A DNA stretch of 64,000 bases from Actinopolymorpha pittospori (GCF_014873875.1 NZ_JADBEM010000001.1:10284717-10348716); one strand, 5' to 3'; positions 42,477 to 51,623 are shown, counted from the first letter of the stretch. The notes: generated by a model not told the origin, from the letters alone. A program made the numbers and translations.

Positions 42477-43592
42477 ATGAAGCGAGCGCTTCGGGCGCTG
42501 TTGACGGCGACGACAGCGTTGGCGGTGCTTGCGGCACCGACCGCTGCCGCTGCCGCGCCGGAGAAAGCGGATCGCGCCGCGCTACAGAAACGGCTGGACG
42601 ACGTCGTAGCCGCCGGCGCGGTGGGCGCGCTGGCGGAGGTGCGTGACGAGCATGGCGTGTGGCGAGGCACCAGCGGTGTCGCCGAACTGGGCACGACACG
42701 GGCGGTACCGGTCCAGGGCCGGTTCCGGGCGGGCAGCATCACGAAGACCTTCGTCGCTACCGTCGCCCTGCAGCTCGTCGACGAGGGGCGGCTACGGCTG
42801 GACGACCCGGTCGAGACATGGCTGCCCGGAGTCCTCCCAGACGGTCACCGCATCACCGTGCGCCAACTGCTCAACCACACCAGCGGGTTGTACGACTATC
42901 TGCACACGTTGCCGCTGCCGCCGACGCCAGAATTCCTGGACAACCGGTGGCGAACCTGGTCCGCGACCGAACTGGTTCAGCGCGCGGTAGCCAACCCTCC
43001 GACATTCGAACCGCCGGGTTCGGCCTACGCGTACTCCAACACCGACTACCTCCTACTCGGCCAGATCATCGAGAAGGTGACCGGCCGGCCGTACGGCGAG
43101 GAGATCGAGCGCCGGATCATCCGACCGTTGCGGTTGCGCGGCACCTCGGTGCCGGGGACGTCGCCGTTGATTCGCGGGCCGCGTCCGCACGGCTACGTGC
43201 CGGCGCTGCAGGACGGCGAGACGCACCTCCTCGACTACACGCAGATGAACCCGTCGGTGATGGGCGCCGGTGGCGAGATGATCTCAACGACAGCGGATCT
43301 CAACCGGTTCTTCGCCGCGCTGCTCGGTGGGCGGCTGCTGCCGGCCTACTTGCTCGACGGAATGAAGACGCCGGGTGTCGAGGGCGGGACGTACGGGCTT
43401 GGGCTGTTCTTGCGGGACACCTCGTGCGGGGTCCGTGTGTACGGCAACGACGGCGACGCCCTGGCCTACCAGTCTTGGTCGTACTTCACGGAGGACGGGC
43501 GCCACCAGGTCACGGTCGCGCTCACGCCCGACTTCCGTGGCGACCCCGACGACGCCGTCGACGCGTTCCTGGACAAGGCCCTCTGCGGCTGA
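42477..43592 (+). CDS. Exported serine hydrolase, beta-lactamase/DD-peptidase (class C type)
   Basis: A 371-residue exported protein with a Sec signal peptide (LLTATTALAVLAAPTAAAAA). Active-site motifs: SITK (Ser87, Lys90) and YSN (186-188). The third motif, normally HxG on the last strand, appears as YGNDG, with Asn in place of His. It resembles D-alanyl-D-alanine carboxypeptidases and related esterases. GGGAGG precedes the ATG. The Asn change may shift activity; function otherwise inferred from family. Confidence 0.88.
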   Translation: MKRALRALLTATTALAVLAAPTAAAAAPEKADRAALQKRLDDVVAAGAVGALAEVRDEHGVWRGTSGVAELGTTRAVPVQGRFRAGSITKTFVATVALQLVDEGRLRLDDPVETWLPGVLPDGHRITVRQLLNHTSGLYDYLHTLPLPPTPEFLDNRWRTWSATELVQRAVANPPTFEPPGSAYAYSNTDYLLLGQIIEKVTGRPYGEEIERRIIRPLRLRGTSVPGTSPLIRGPRPHGYVPALQDGETHLLDYTQMNPSVMGAGGEMISTTADLNRFFAALLGGRLLPAYLLDGMKTPGVEGGTYGLGLFLRDTSCGVRVYGNDGDALAYQSWSYFTEDGRHQVTVALTPDFRGDPDDAVDAFLDKALCG

Positions 43593-43678
43593 CCAGTCGC
43601 CGTCTTGGCCCGTCGCCCTCGCCGGGGTTGGCGGCCACGTTCGTCGCGCCTGGCAAGGCACGCTTGACAGTGGGGTCG

Positions 43679-43797
43679 TCAACCCAGACGGAGCCGACGG
43701 CCGTCGGCGCGGATCGAGACGCCGAGCCGGTCGGTGTCGGGTCCGAATGGGAAGGAGAACGTCACCTTCTGCCGCGCGGTGAGGGTTGCCGGCCTCA
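43679..43797 (-). pseudogene. Possible C-terminal gene remnant
   Basis: A frame of about 39 codons reads ATLTARQKVTFSFPFGPD and RLGVSIRADGRRLRLG before a stop at 43681-43679. It has the alternating pattern of a C-terminal beta-sandwich and no start codon. It lies directly after the AraC stop and is probably a leftover of a deleted gene. Weak evidence. Confidence 0.3.
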
Positions 43798-44571
43798 GTG
43801 TCCGGCGCGGACCGCGCGGGGCGAGGCGCCGAACTCCCGGCGGCAGGCCTTGTTGAACGCCTGCAGGTCGGCGATCCCGACCGAGGCGGCGACGGTGGGA
43901 ATGGACAGGGTCGACTCGCGCAACAGGTGCCGCGCGCGTTCGAGCCGGCGGCGGCGGATGTGGGCGACCACGGTGTCACCGGTCTCCGCGCGGAACAGTC
44001 GGGTGAGGTGGTTGTGGGAGACACCGGCAGCCCGGGCGACGTCGGGGACGGTGAGCGGACTCGCGAGGTTGGACGCGATGTAGGCCTGGGCCTTGGCCAC
44101 CGCGGCGTGCGGACCTCCGGCCGCGGTCGTCACCCCCAGCCGCGCGATCCGCCACAGGGCCGCCCAGACGTCGGCGGTCGCGCGGGCCGGCGTGTCCGGC
44201 CAGGCCGCGACCGCCTGGGACAACAGCTCCGTCAGCTGAGGTGTCTCCGCGCCCGCCTCCTGCATGACCGGGACCCGGTGCGAGTGGCCGGACCCTGACA
44301 TCCGCAGGTGCGCGTACAGGTGCTCGGAGCGGCCGCGGTAGAGGAACTGCACCTGGACGCCGGGCGGGATCAGGCTCACCCGGCCCGGGCGGATGGCGTA
44401 GGAGGAACCCTGAAAGCTCAGCTCCGCGGCGTAGCGGTAGAGGTGCAGCTGCCACATGTCCGGCAGCCGGAACACGTCGCGCCTGCGTGCGGTGCCGTGG
44501 ATGCCGACGCCGAGGCTCACGACCTGCGGCGGCTCGTCGAGGTGGACCGTGACGTGTCCGTTCGAGGCCAC
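43795..44571 (-). CDS. AraC-family transcriptional regulator
   Basis: A 258-residue regulator. N-terminal cupin-like sensing domain (about 15-100, with SYAIRPGRVSLIPPGVQVQF) and C-terminal double HTH (LTVPDVARAAGVSHNHLTRLFRAETGDTVVAHIRRRRLERARHLL and IPTVAASVGIADLQAFNKACRREFGASP). The GTG at 44571 is preferred because AGGAGAG lies six bases upstream; ATG 44589 is in frame. Divergent from the PhyH gene, its likely target. Confidence 0.88.
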   Translation of the reverse strand: MASNGHVTVHLDEPPQVVSLGVGIHGTARRRDVFRLPDMWQLHLYRYAAELSFQGSSYAIRPGRVSLIPPGVQVQFLYRGRSEHLYAHLRMSGSGHSHRVPVMQEAGAETPQLTELLSQAVAAWPDTPARATADVWAALWRIARLGVTTAAGGPHAAVAKAQAYIASNLASPLTVPDVARAAGVSHNHLTRLFRAETGDTVVAHIRRRRLERARHLLRESTLSIPTVAASVGIADLQAFNKACRREFGASPRAVRAGH

Positions 44572-44716
44572 CTCACCCTCTCCTGGCATGGTGAAAAACT
44601 ACCAGTAATGGTGAATGGAACCCACGCATCACTTGGGGATGCGGATCTACCGTGGACGAGTGGCAACCAGCACCTGCCGGAGTGCCGCTCCCTTTCGCCT
44701 GCCCTCTGGAGAGGAC

Positions 44717-45550
44717 ATGACCTTCCAACCCGCCCGTGAGCACCTGCTGACCTCGGTGCAGATGGCGCACTTCGTGGCGCACGGATCCCTCATCATGGAG
44801 GCGGTCGTTCCCGAGGAGCTGAACTCCCAAGCGATCGACGTCTTCCGCGCCGGAATCCCCGCCGTGCCCTACGGAACGCCGGTCGAGGAGGCGTTCCCCG
44901 ACGGATCGTTCGCCCGCCGCCTGGTCGAGATCCCCACCGTCGCCGGTGCGATCCAGAGCCTGGTCGGTCCCGGGCCGACGATCGACCACCACGCCGTGCA
45001 CATCCGCAAGCCCAAGGAAGGGCACGCGCAGCCGCTGCACGGTGACGCCATCATCGACGTCCGACTCGACGCCTTCGATGTCCAGCTCATGTACTACCCG
45101 CAGGACGTCACCCTCGACATGGGCGGGACGCTCAGCGTGCCGGGCAGCCACCTGCGGCGGACGAACGAGAGCGACACCGGGCGCTACCAGAACCTGCGTG
45201 GCCAGACCCGGCTCGTCTGCCCGGCCGGCACCGTGGTGCTCGTCCACCACGGCATCTGGCACGGCGGTCGCCGCAACGACAGCGACATCGAGCGCTACAT
45301 GTTCAAGATCCGCTTCAACCCCACGGTCAAGCAGCGGCTGCTGTGGAACACCGACGACCTGGACAATCCCGAGGTGGGCAAGACGCTTCGCCAGCGCTTC
45401 CCGTGGTACGAACTCGCGACCGGTCGGCTGGAGATCTACAACCGGATCAAGATGTGGCAGGCGCTGACCGGTGACGACACCTTCGACCTCGACTACTGGG
45501 CGACGCGGGTGAGCAACCGGCCCCAGCGCGTGGTCGCCGGGGCACGCTGA
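44717..45550 (+). CDS. Phytanoyl-CoA dioxygenase (PhyH) family Fe(II)/2-oxoglutarate oxygenase
   Basis: A 277-residue double-stranded beta-helix oxygenase. The iron facial triad is HGD in QPLHGDAIID and the distal His in HHGIWHGGRRND. A 2-oxoglutarate Arg is likely in RNDSDIERYMFKIRF. Bacterial members hydroxylate many small molecules. GGAGAGG precedes the ATG. Regulated, by context, by the divergent AraC protein. The following 98-residue protein may be in the same unit. Confidence 0.88.
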   Translation: MTFQPAREHLLTSVQMAHFVAHGSLIMEAVVPEELNSQAIDVFRAGIPAVPYGTPVEEAFPDGSFARRLVEIPTVAGAIQSLVGPGPTIDHHAVHIRKPKEGHAQPLHGDAIIDVRLDAFDVQLMYYPQDVTLDMGGTLSVPGSHLRRTNESDTGRYQNLRGQTRLVCPAGTVVLVHHGIWHGGRRNDSDIERYMFKIRFNPTVKQRLLWNTDDLDNPEVGKTLRQRFPWYELATGRLEIYNRIKMWQALTGDDTFDLDYWATRVSNRPQRVVAGAR

Positions 45551-45694
45551 CCGGATCTGGCCACCGCGCTGGTCCTCCGGCGACGGCGTTGTCCAAGCTC
45601 GTTCCCCGCTCTCGTTTCGCCTTCCCGCTTCCACGTCCGCGCGGATGTCGCACCCACGTCCCGGCGTCCGCGCACCCTCTACCTGGAGTTCCGC

Positions 45695-45991
45695 ATGACC
45701 ATCACGACCGAGCAGGCCGTGCGCCAGCAGGTCCTCGTTCTCTACCTGAACACCTCCGCTCTCGACAGCACCGTCGTCGGCTGGTCGGTGTACGACGGGA
45801 CGGGTGAGTCTTCGCCGACCACCGGTGACAGCGACCAACCGCCTTACGACACAGGGGTTGCCGCGTTGCGGGACGGCTGGCGGCTGATCCAGGCCTCGCA
45901 GCTCATTCCGCCCTACCCGGGGCATGAGTACGACGTGTCGTTCCTGAAGCACGAGTTCCTGTTCGAGAAGCTCGTGACCGTCACGGCCTGA
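45695..45991 (+). CDS. Small conserved-looking protein of unknown function
   Basis: A 98-residue soluble protein with the segment LIQASQLIPPYPGHEYDVSFLKHEFLFEKLVTV. The composition is that of a folded protein, and TGGAG precedes its ATG. It follows the PhyH gene after 144 bases on the same strand. No family recognised. Confidence 0.65.
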   Translation: MTITTEQAVRQQVLVLYLNTSALDSTVVGWSVYDGTGESSPTTGDSDQPPYDTGVAALRDGWRLIQASQLIPPYPGHEYDVSFLKHEFLFEKLVTVTA

Positions 45992-46159
45992 CACGACACT
46001 CGACGCGAGGCGCGTCGGACCAGCAGCGGTCCCGGCGGCCCCCGGCGTGGGTGCCACGGGGCCGCTCGCTGCGTTTTCGGGCAGAAACCCCGGGCAGGAG
46101 AGTGCCAGACTGGATCAAGATCTGGTCGTCGGACGCAGTGGCGTCGTACGGTTACCCAA

Positions 46160-47494
46160 ATGGTTGCTCACAGCGGTCATCACGTGCGGAGCTGGGGACT
46201 GTGGTCCCTTCCGGCCCCTGCCCTGACGTTCTTCCTGCTGGTCGACGCGGCCGCCGTGACCTATGCCCTCACGATCCTGGCGAGCAGTCCGAGGGTGGCC
46301 GATCTCTCCACGGCGGCGACGCTGTGCGCCTGCGCCGTCGTGTGCATCGAGGGCGCGCGACGTGTCGAACGCCGTCGCCGCCGCGGTGGTGCGCTGCACA
46401 AGGACCTGCAACCGGTCTGGATGATCGCGGCCGCGATCGTGTTGCCGCCGACCACGGCGTTGCTGTGCGTCATCCTGTTGCGCACGTGGTGGCGCGTGCG
46501 GGCGAGCCGTTGCATCCCGCACCGGTGGACGTTCTCCACCGCGGTCGTCGTCATCGCCGCGGTCTGCGCGCACTCGACCTACGACGCGGTGGCAGGTGTG
46601 TTGGGTGACGCCGGCTGGGCGCAACACCAGGTCGTCACGGTCGCGACCATGCTGGCCGCACTTGCGTTCCTCGCCACCGACGCGTTGCTGTGCGCGGTGG
46701 CGATCCGCCTGTTGGCGCCGACCAGCACGCTGCGGGAGATGTTCGGCGACTCCGCCGACCTCGCCGTCGACGCGGTGACGGGCGGGCTCGGCTGCCTGGT
46801 CGCCGCGGCCTCGATGGTGACGCCGTGGGCCGGTGTCCTCGGCATTCCCATCACCCTCGCCGGCCAACGGGCGCTGCTGCTCGCGCAACTGGAGTCCGAG
46901 GCCAGCACCGACGGCAAGACCGAACTCAGCAACTTCCCCCACTGGCGGCAGGAGGTGGAGGACCTCCTCGACCGCGCCCGGCGCCGGGAGGCACGCTTCG
47001 CGATCCTGCTCGCCGACATCGACCACTTCAAGCGCATCAACGACACCCACGGTCACCTGGCCGGCGACCACGTCCTGCGTGAGGTGGCGGCCAGGATGCG
47101 GGCGGTGATCCGCACCGAGGACGTCGCGGGCCGCTTCGGAGGCGAGGAGTTCGTCATCGGGATGCCGGGCGTCGACGTCGCCGACGCGGTGGGCGCGGCA
47201 CACCGGCTCCGGACCGCGATCTCGGGGAGCCTGCTGCCCATCCGGCCGGCCGAGGCCGGCGCCGACGGAGCGGAGGTCGTACGCCTGACCATCTCCGTCG
47301 GTGTCGCCGTCTACCCCTCCGACGGCACCACCCTCGATCAACTCCTCGACCACGCCGACCGGGCGTTGTACGCCGCGAAGGCCGCCGGACGTAACCGCGT
47401 CTCGCGAGGGCAGGGCATCGAGCCCGACGTCGTGGCGTTGGCGCAGCCCACCGACCTCGACGCCCCCGGGCAACGCCGAGCGACCGTGCCGTAA
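46160..47494 (+). CDS. Membrane-bound diguanylate cyclase (GGDEF)
   Basis: Makes the second messenger c-di-GMP. 444 residues: six to seven hydrophobic helices over the first ~240 residues, then a GGDEF domain beginning STDGKTELSNFPHW. The active-site loop is RFGGEEF, an active form, and the metal-binding ADIDHFKRINDTHGH is present. No EAL domain. The R-x-x-D inhibitory site is not obvious. The membrane part may sense a signal, but no known sensor domain is recognised. Confidence 0.93.
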   Translation: MVAHSGHHVRSWGLWSLPAPALTFFLLVDAAAVTYALTILASSPRVADLSTAATLCACAVVCIEGARRVERRRRRGGALHKDLQPVWMIAAAIVLPPTTALLCVILLRTWWRVRASRCIPHRWTFSTAVVVIAAVCAHSTYDAVAGVLGDAGWAQHQVVTVATMLAALAFLATDALLCAVAIRLLAPTSTLREMFGDSADLAVDAVTGGLGCLVAAASMVTPWAGVLGIPITLAGQRALLLAQLESEASTDGKTELSNFPHWRQEVEDLLDRARRREARFAILLADIDHFKRINDTHGHLAGDHVLREVAARMRAVIRTEDVAGRFGGEEFVIGMPGVDVADAVGAAHRLRTAISGSLLPIRPAEAGADGAEVVRLTISVGVAVYPSDGTTLDQLLDHADRALYAAKAAGRNRVSRGQGIEPDVVALAQPTDLDAPGQRRATVP

Positions 47495-47539
47495 GGAAAA
47501 CCGGTACCCCCAGGGACGTCGCCGAGCCAGGCTTGCGGC

Positions 47540-48661
47540 ATGGACTACGACTTCCTCGTCCGTCCCTACGAACTGAACCTCCGCCACCAGACCCCAACAG
47601 GGCCCAGGCGGCTGTCCTTCGACCGGGCCGGGCTGTCGCTGGCGGCCTGGCGGGAGCAGGCCAGGAGCAAGCTGACCGAACTGGTGTGCGTCGACGAACA
47701 CCCGGCGGGCGGGACCGTCACCGAGCTACGCCAGGCCGTCCACCAGGGAGTGGACGTCACCGCGCTTGTCATGCGGGTCGACGACGACCTGTCGGTACCG
47801 GGCTACCTGCTCCGCCCCAGCGGTGTCCCACCGGCGAGTGACGCAACCGCTGTGCTCGCACTGCACGGCCACGGACAGGTGGACGAGTGCCTGGGCGTGG
47901 CCGGCGTCCACGAGGACTACCACCATCACTTCGCCCTGGCCCTGGCCCAGGCAGGGCACACCGTGTTGCTCCCCGAACTGCGAGGATTCGGTTCCCTCCA
48001 CGACCTGGCGGCGCAGCGCGACGGGGAGAGCCTGACCTACTGGCGCTGGGGCAGCCACATGGCCTACACCGCCCTCACCGACGGCTTCCAGAACGGTCGC
48101 ACCCTCATGGGCGACACCATCGAGGACCTGCTGCGTTGGGAACGCTGGCTCGCCACGAGGCACGGCGTACAACACGTGGACGTCGCGGGCATCTCCTGGG
48201 GCGGCGACCTCGCCTGCACCTACCCGGTGTTCAGCACGCGCGTACGCTCGATCTTCGCCAGCGGAACCCTCGGCTCCTTCACGGCAGTCTTCTCCGGCGG
48301 CGGGAACGCTCCTGCACACTGCGTTCCCGGTGTGCTCGGCTGGTTGGACCGGGCGGACATCGCGGGGTTGAACGCTCCGCGCCGGCTGGCGGTGCACTAC
48401 GGCGAGCTCGACGTACCCGGGCCGGACAACGCCTCGGCCTCCTACAACGAGACCGTCCCCGACGCCTACCAGCGGCTACACCGCATCTACGCGGCCGCGG
48501 GCGCGGCCGACGCGGTGTCCCTGCACGTCAGTCCGTCCCGGGGTCATGAGATGGACAACGAGCTCCTGCTGCGCTTCCTGCAGCAACAGACCGAGCGACG
48601 TCGACACGGCGCGCAGCCCGTGTCGGAGCGAACCGTCCATGGGTCGGTGGACGATGCCTGA
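47540..48661 (+). CDS. Alpha/beta hydrolase (acetyl-esterase/DLH-like)
   Basis: A 373-residue cytoplasmic hydrolase. An N-terminal ~100-residue cap (including LSVPGYLLRPSG) precedes VLALHGHGQ, nucleophile GISWGG near residue 220 and catalytic His in PSRGHEMDN near 340. Similar to acetyl xylan esterase-like and dienelactone hydrolase-like enzymes. The 3' end overlaps the HIT gene by eight bases, implying coupling. Confidence 0.85.
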   Translation: MDYDFLVRPYELNLRHQTPTGPRRLSFDRAGLSLAAWREQARSKLTELVCVDEHPAGGTVTELRQAVHQGVDVTALVMRVDDDLSVPGYLLRPSGVPPASDATAVLALHGHGQVDECLGVAGVHEDYHHHFALALAQAGHTVLLPELRGFGSLHDLAAQRDGESLTYWRWGSHMAYTALTDGFQNGRTLMGDTIEDLLRWERWLATRHGVQHVDVAGISWGGDLACTYPVFSTRVRSIFASGTLGSFTAVFSGGGNAPAHCVPGVLGWLDRADIAGLNAPRRLAVHYGELDVPGPDNASASYNETVPDAYQRLHRIYAAAGAADAVSLHVSPSRGHEMDNELLLRFLQQQTERRRHGAQPVSERTVHGSVDDA

Positions 48662-49094
48662 CTGTGTGTTCTGCGAGCTGCTCGACGGCGGCGACGCACG
48701 CTGGGTCGCTCGGGAGGACCGTGCGGTCGCGTTCCTTCCGCGGCCCGGCGGCGAACTCGCACCGGGCCACACCCTGGTGATCCCCCGCGCCCACGCGGTC
48801 GGTGTGCTCGACTGCGAGCCCGCCGACCTCAACGCGACGATCGCCCTCGTCCAGCGGGTCGGTCAGGCGATGGAGCGCGCGTTGGGCGCGACCGGTGTCG
48901 TCGTGTTGAACGCCAGCGGGACCGACAGCGGGCAGAGCGTTCCGCACCTGCACTTTCATGTCGTTCCGTGCTGGGCTGACGACGAGGCGACGTTCTGGCC
49001 GGCGGAGGTGTCCGCGCACCGCATGGACGGGCCGGTGCACGAACTCCTCGCCGCCGACCTGTCCGCGCCGAGCGCCGGTCGGGATCGGCTATGA
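48654..49094 (+). CDS. HIT-family nucleotide-binding hydrolase
   Basis: A 146-residue protein of the histidine-triad family. Starts with DCVFCELLDG (a possible zinc Cys pair), then APGHTLVIPRAH and the triad SVPHLHFHVVP. Such proteins hydrolyse AMP-lysine, ApnA or related nucleotides. Start at ATG 48654 overlapping the upstream esterase gene. The C-terminal ~30 residues are not part of the fold. Confidence 0.92.
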   Translation: MPDCVFCELLDGGDARWVAREDRAVAFLPRPGGELAPGHTLVIPRAHAVGVLDCEPADLNATIALVQRVGQAMERALGATGVVVLNASGTDSGQSVPHLHFHVVPCWADDEATFWPAEVSAHRMDGPVHELLAADLSAPSAGRDRL

Positions 49095-49103
49095 GGACAC
49101 GAC

Positions 49104-50015
49104 CTACTCCGGGCGGGCCGCCAGGAAGTCGGTGACCGAACGGCGGATGCCGGCCGGGTCGAGGCCGTGCAGCGGATCGTGCTCCTCCGGGGTGCCGTAC
49201 CGGCGTAGCTCCACCCGGCCGACGCCCAGCGAGTGCGTGCGGTGCGGGCGGTCGTTCAGCGCCTCGTCGACCAGCCGGGTGGAGGTCCCGGCGAGGTAGG
49301 GCTCGACGAGGACGACGTCGCCCGAACGGGCGAGCGTCCGGATGGCGTCGAGGTCGAGCGGGCGTACGGTCGCGACCTAGCCGACGGTGACGTCCAGCCC
49401 TTCGGTCGCCGCCAGGACCGGGTCGAGCATCGGGCCCACGGCGAGGACCAGCGCCGCGCCGCCGTCGCGTACGACGTCGATCGCGCCTTCCGTCGCCGCC
49501 GGGTGTGCGGTGGCGTTGGTGCGGTTGGACAGCCGGACGTAGGCCGAGCGTTCCGCGCCGACCGCGTGCCGCAGCAGCGGGCCGACCTCGTCGGGGTGGC
49601 CGGGTACGTGCACCGCCCATCCGGGCAGCGTGTCGAGCAGCGCCACGTCGCCGGGCGCCTGGTGGGTGCGGCCGCCTTCGGTCCAGTCGTAGGACGCCCC
49701 GACGCTGACCAGCACGGCCTTCGAGTCCTGGTGACCGAGGTCGAGCTTGATCTGCTCGAAGGAGCGCTCGACCAGGAACGGTGCGTAGGAGTGGGCGATC
49801 GGGCGCATGCCGGTGAGGGCGAGGCCGCCCGCGACGCTCACCATGAGCGCCTCGCGGATGCCGACGTTGACCACCCGGTCCGGATGGCGACTTGCCGACT
49901 CCTCGAACTGGTCCGCTGAGATGTCGGCCAGGACGACGGCCGTACGGGGATCCTCCTCGATCAGGTCCTCGACGGTCTCGACGAACCGGGTCCGCATGTC
50001 CCTCATCGTGCTCAT
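49104..50015 (-). pseudogene. Transketolase C-terminal subunit with in-frame amber stop
   Basis: From ATG 50015 it reads the pyrimidine-binding and C-terminal domains (VLADISADQFEES, VVNVGIREALMVSVAGGLAL, YDWTEGGRTHQAPGD). At 49379-49377 a TAG follows DVTVG. Without it the same frame continues VATVRPLDLDAIRTLARSGDVVLVEPYL to a stop at 49106-49104, the normal end. A TAC to TAG change would explain it. Partner of the N-terminal subunit gene upstream (ATGA overlap). The truncated product of 212 residues lacks most of the C-terminal domain. Confidence 0.85.
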
Positions 50016-50743
50016 CCCTTCGGTTCCACGACCGCGACCACGACATGGGGTCGGTGCGGTGCGTATGTGGTCAACGCGGCCTCGAGCTCCTTGTGGTCGC
50101 GACCGCTCACCGTGTCCGTCAACCATCCATTGACACCGAAGCGGCTGGCGACACCGCCGGGCCAGCCCTGCGTCGCCGACTGGTTGTCCACCACGACGAC
50201 GGTGAGGTTGTCGAGCCCCTTCGAACCGGCGTAGGCGATCGCCTCGTGATTGGTGCCCTCGTCGAGTTCGGCGTCGCCGACCAGGACGACGACGCGGCTG
50301 TCGGTGTTTCCCTGTGCCCGCAGGCCGAGTGCCACGCCCACGCCGAGTGGGAGGCCGTGCCCGAGCGACCCGCTGGAGATCTCCACGCCCGGCACGAGTA
50401 TCCGGTCGGGGTGGTGGCCCAGTGGCGAGTCGAAGCGGCCGAAGCCGGTGAGCCACTCGAGCGGGATGAATCCCTTCGCCGCGAGTACGGCGTAGTACGC
50501 CATCGGCCCATGGCCCTTGGAGAGCAGGAACCGGTCCCGGGCCGGGTCGTCCACCGTCGTGGGTGACACCCGCAGCACCCTGTCGTACAACACCCACAGG
50601 ACGTCGAGGGTGGAGGTCGCACTCGGTCCGTGCTTCTCGTCCCCGGTCATCATTGTCAGCAGCCGGGGAAGGTCGTCGTATCCGAGGTCCTTCGCTGTGG
50701 TCTTCACGTTCTCGAGGTTGGCACGACCTGCGCCGCCGCCCAT
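50012..50743 (-). CDS. Transketolase N-terminal (TPP-binding) subunit
   Basis: A 243-residue subunit of a split transketolase. Thiamine-diphosphate site: LLSKGHGPMAYYAVLA, SGSLGHGLPLGVGVALG and VLVGDAELDEGTNHEA with the following VVVVDNQS. Split transketolases transfer two-carbon ketol units, or act in pathways making unusual sugars. Its stop overlaps the start of the C-terminal subunit, which carries a premature stop, so the enzyme may be inactive. Possibly linked to the carbon-fixation genes some 7 kb away (inference). Confidence 0.9.
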   Translation of the reverse strand: MGGGAGRANLENVKTTAKDLGYDDLPRLLTMMTGDEKHGPSATSTLDVLWVLYDRVLRVSPTTVDDPARDRFLLSKGHGPMAYYAVLAAKGFIPLEWLTGFGRFDSPLGHHPDRILVPGVEISSGSLGHGLPLGVGVALGLRAQGNTDSRVVVLVGDAELDEGTNHEAIAYAGSKGLDNLTVVVVDNQSATQGWPGGVASRFGVNGWLTDTVSGRDHKELEAALTTYAPHRPHVVVAVVEPKG

Positions 50744-50835
50744 CGGTCAGAGGGCGGCCGGGGACTCCGTCGTTGGACCTACGCCCGGCCGGCGACCGAT
50801 TTGCCCGGCCTGCGGTCACCGGGACGCGAGGCGTG

Positions 50836-51498
50836 TCAGCGTTGTCCGGCTTGGTTCTTGCGCCACACCAGCGTGTAACGCCAGAACAGGCGACGGTGCA
50901 GACGTGCACCCGGGAGCACCTGACGGGCTTCGCGGAGGACGTCGGGAAAGTGCATCTGCGCGGGGCGAGCACGCGCGGACATCGCGACCGGTTTGGTGCC
51001 GGCGCGTCCCCGGTGCTTCACCCATCCCATGGCGAGGTTCGCCGGGATGGAGACGACGCCGAGCAGGTGCTCGGTGCGGGTGGAGTCCTGGGTGAGACCG
51101 ACGACCACCAGAGTCCCACCCGGTGCGAGGTGTGCCCGGAATCGGGTGAGCGTCTCGACGAACGGCAGGTGATGGAGTGCGGCGACACAGGTGATGACGT
51201 CGTAGGGACCGGACGGGAGGGTGGTGGACGCGTCCGCCACGGTGAAGGTCACCGGAGCGGCCGGAGACGTCAGTTCGCGAGCCCGCGCGACGATCTGCGG
51301 GTCCGCGTCGATCCCACGTACGACGTCGGCGCGGGAGGTCAGACGTCTGGCAAGGTCTCCGGTGCCGCAGCCGACGTCCAGCGAGCTGTCGAACCGTTTC
51401 GGTAGCTGCCGCAGGATCCAGCCGTGGTAGTGGGCGTTGTGGTCCCACGGGTGCGCGGCGTTGAACCGGTTGATCGCCGTCAGGGTGCGCTCTCCCAT
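50836..51498 (-). CDS. SAM-dependent class I methyltransferase
   Basis: A 220-residue enzyme. SAM motif LDVGCGTGDLARRL, acidic GIDADPQIV, and TCVAALHHLPFVETL followed by APGGTLVVVGL. Substrate unknown. The ATG at 51498 lies inside an 84-bp sequence that is repeated 3.3 kb away next to the carboxylesterase gene. In-frame codons upstream could extend it slightly. The C-terminal basic segment (RLHRRLFWRYTLVWRKN) may touch membrane or nucleic acid. Confidence 0.85.
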   Translation of the reverse strand: MGERTLTAINRFNAAHPWDHNAHYHGWILRQLPKRFDSSLDVGCGTGDLARRLTSRADVVRGIDADPQIVARARELTSPAAPVTFTVADASTTLPSGPYDVITCVAALHHLPFVETLTRFRAHLAPGGTLVVVGLTQDSTRTEHLLGVVSIPANLAMGWVKHRGRAGTKPVAMSARARPAQMHFPDVLREARQVLPGARLHRRLFWRYTLVWRKNQAGQR

Positions 51499-51565
51499 AG
51501 TCGTCACGCCGACATTCCAGCAGATCGCCGCGTCCGTGGCGATCACGCCGGAAGTCGCACTGGTG
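51482..51565. repeat. 84-bp direct repeat, copy A
   Basis: Aligned base by base with 54764-54847 without gaps; 72 of 84 positions match. It spans the 5' end and upstream region of the methyltransferase gene and also contains a fragment reading like the carboxylesterase C-terminus (HQCDF.RDR). With copy B it brackets the padR-ABC module. Confidence 0.85.
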
Positions 51566-51588
51566 GTGGCGTCTTGACACCTCGGGGG

Positions 51589-51614
51589 CCTAACCGTTAG
51601 ATATAACGGTTAGG
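51589..51614. promoter_or_regulatory. PadR operator, 26-bp perfect palindrome
   Basis: Arms CCTAACCGTTA (51589-51599) and TAACGGTTAGG (51604-51614) with spacer GATA. It ends at the ribosome-binding site of the PadR gene (GGGAGG), so bound repressor would block both transcription and translation start. PadR operators are typically AT-rich long dyads of this kind. Confidence 0.85.
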
Positions 51615-51623
51615 GAGGCCTGG

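Noticed and set aside
46115..47701. 528-codon minus-strand frame
   Set aside because: Antisense of the diguanylate cyclase gene; no recognisable protein.
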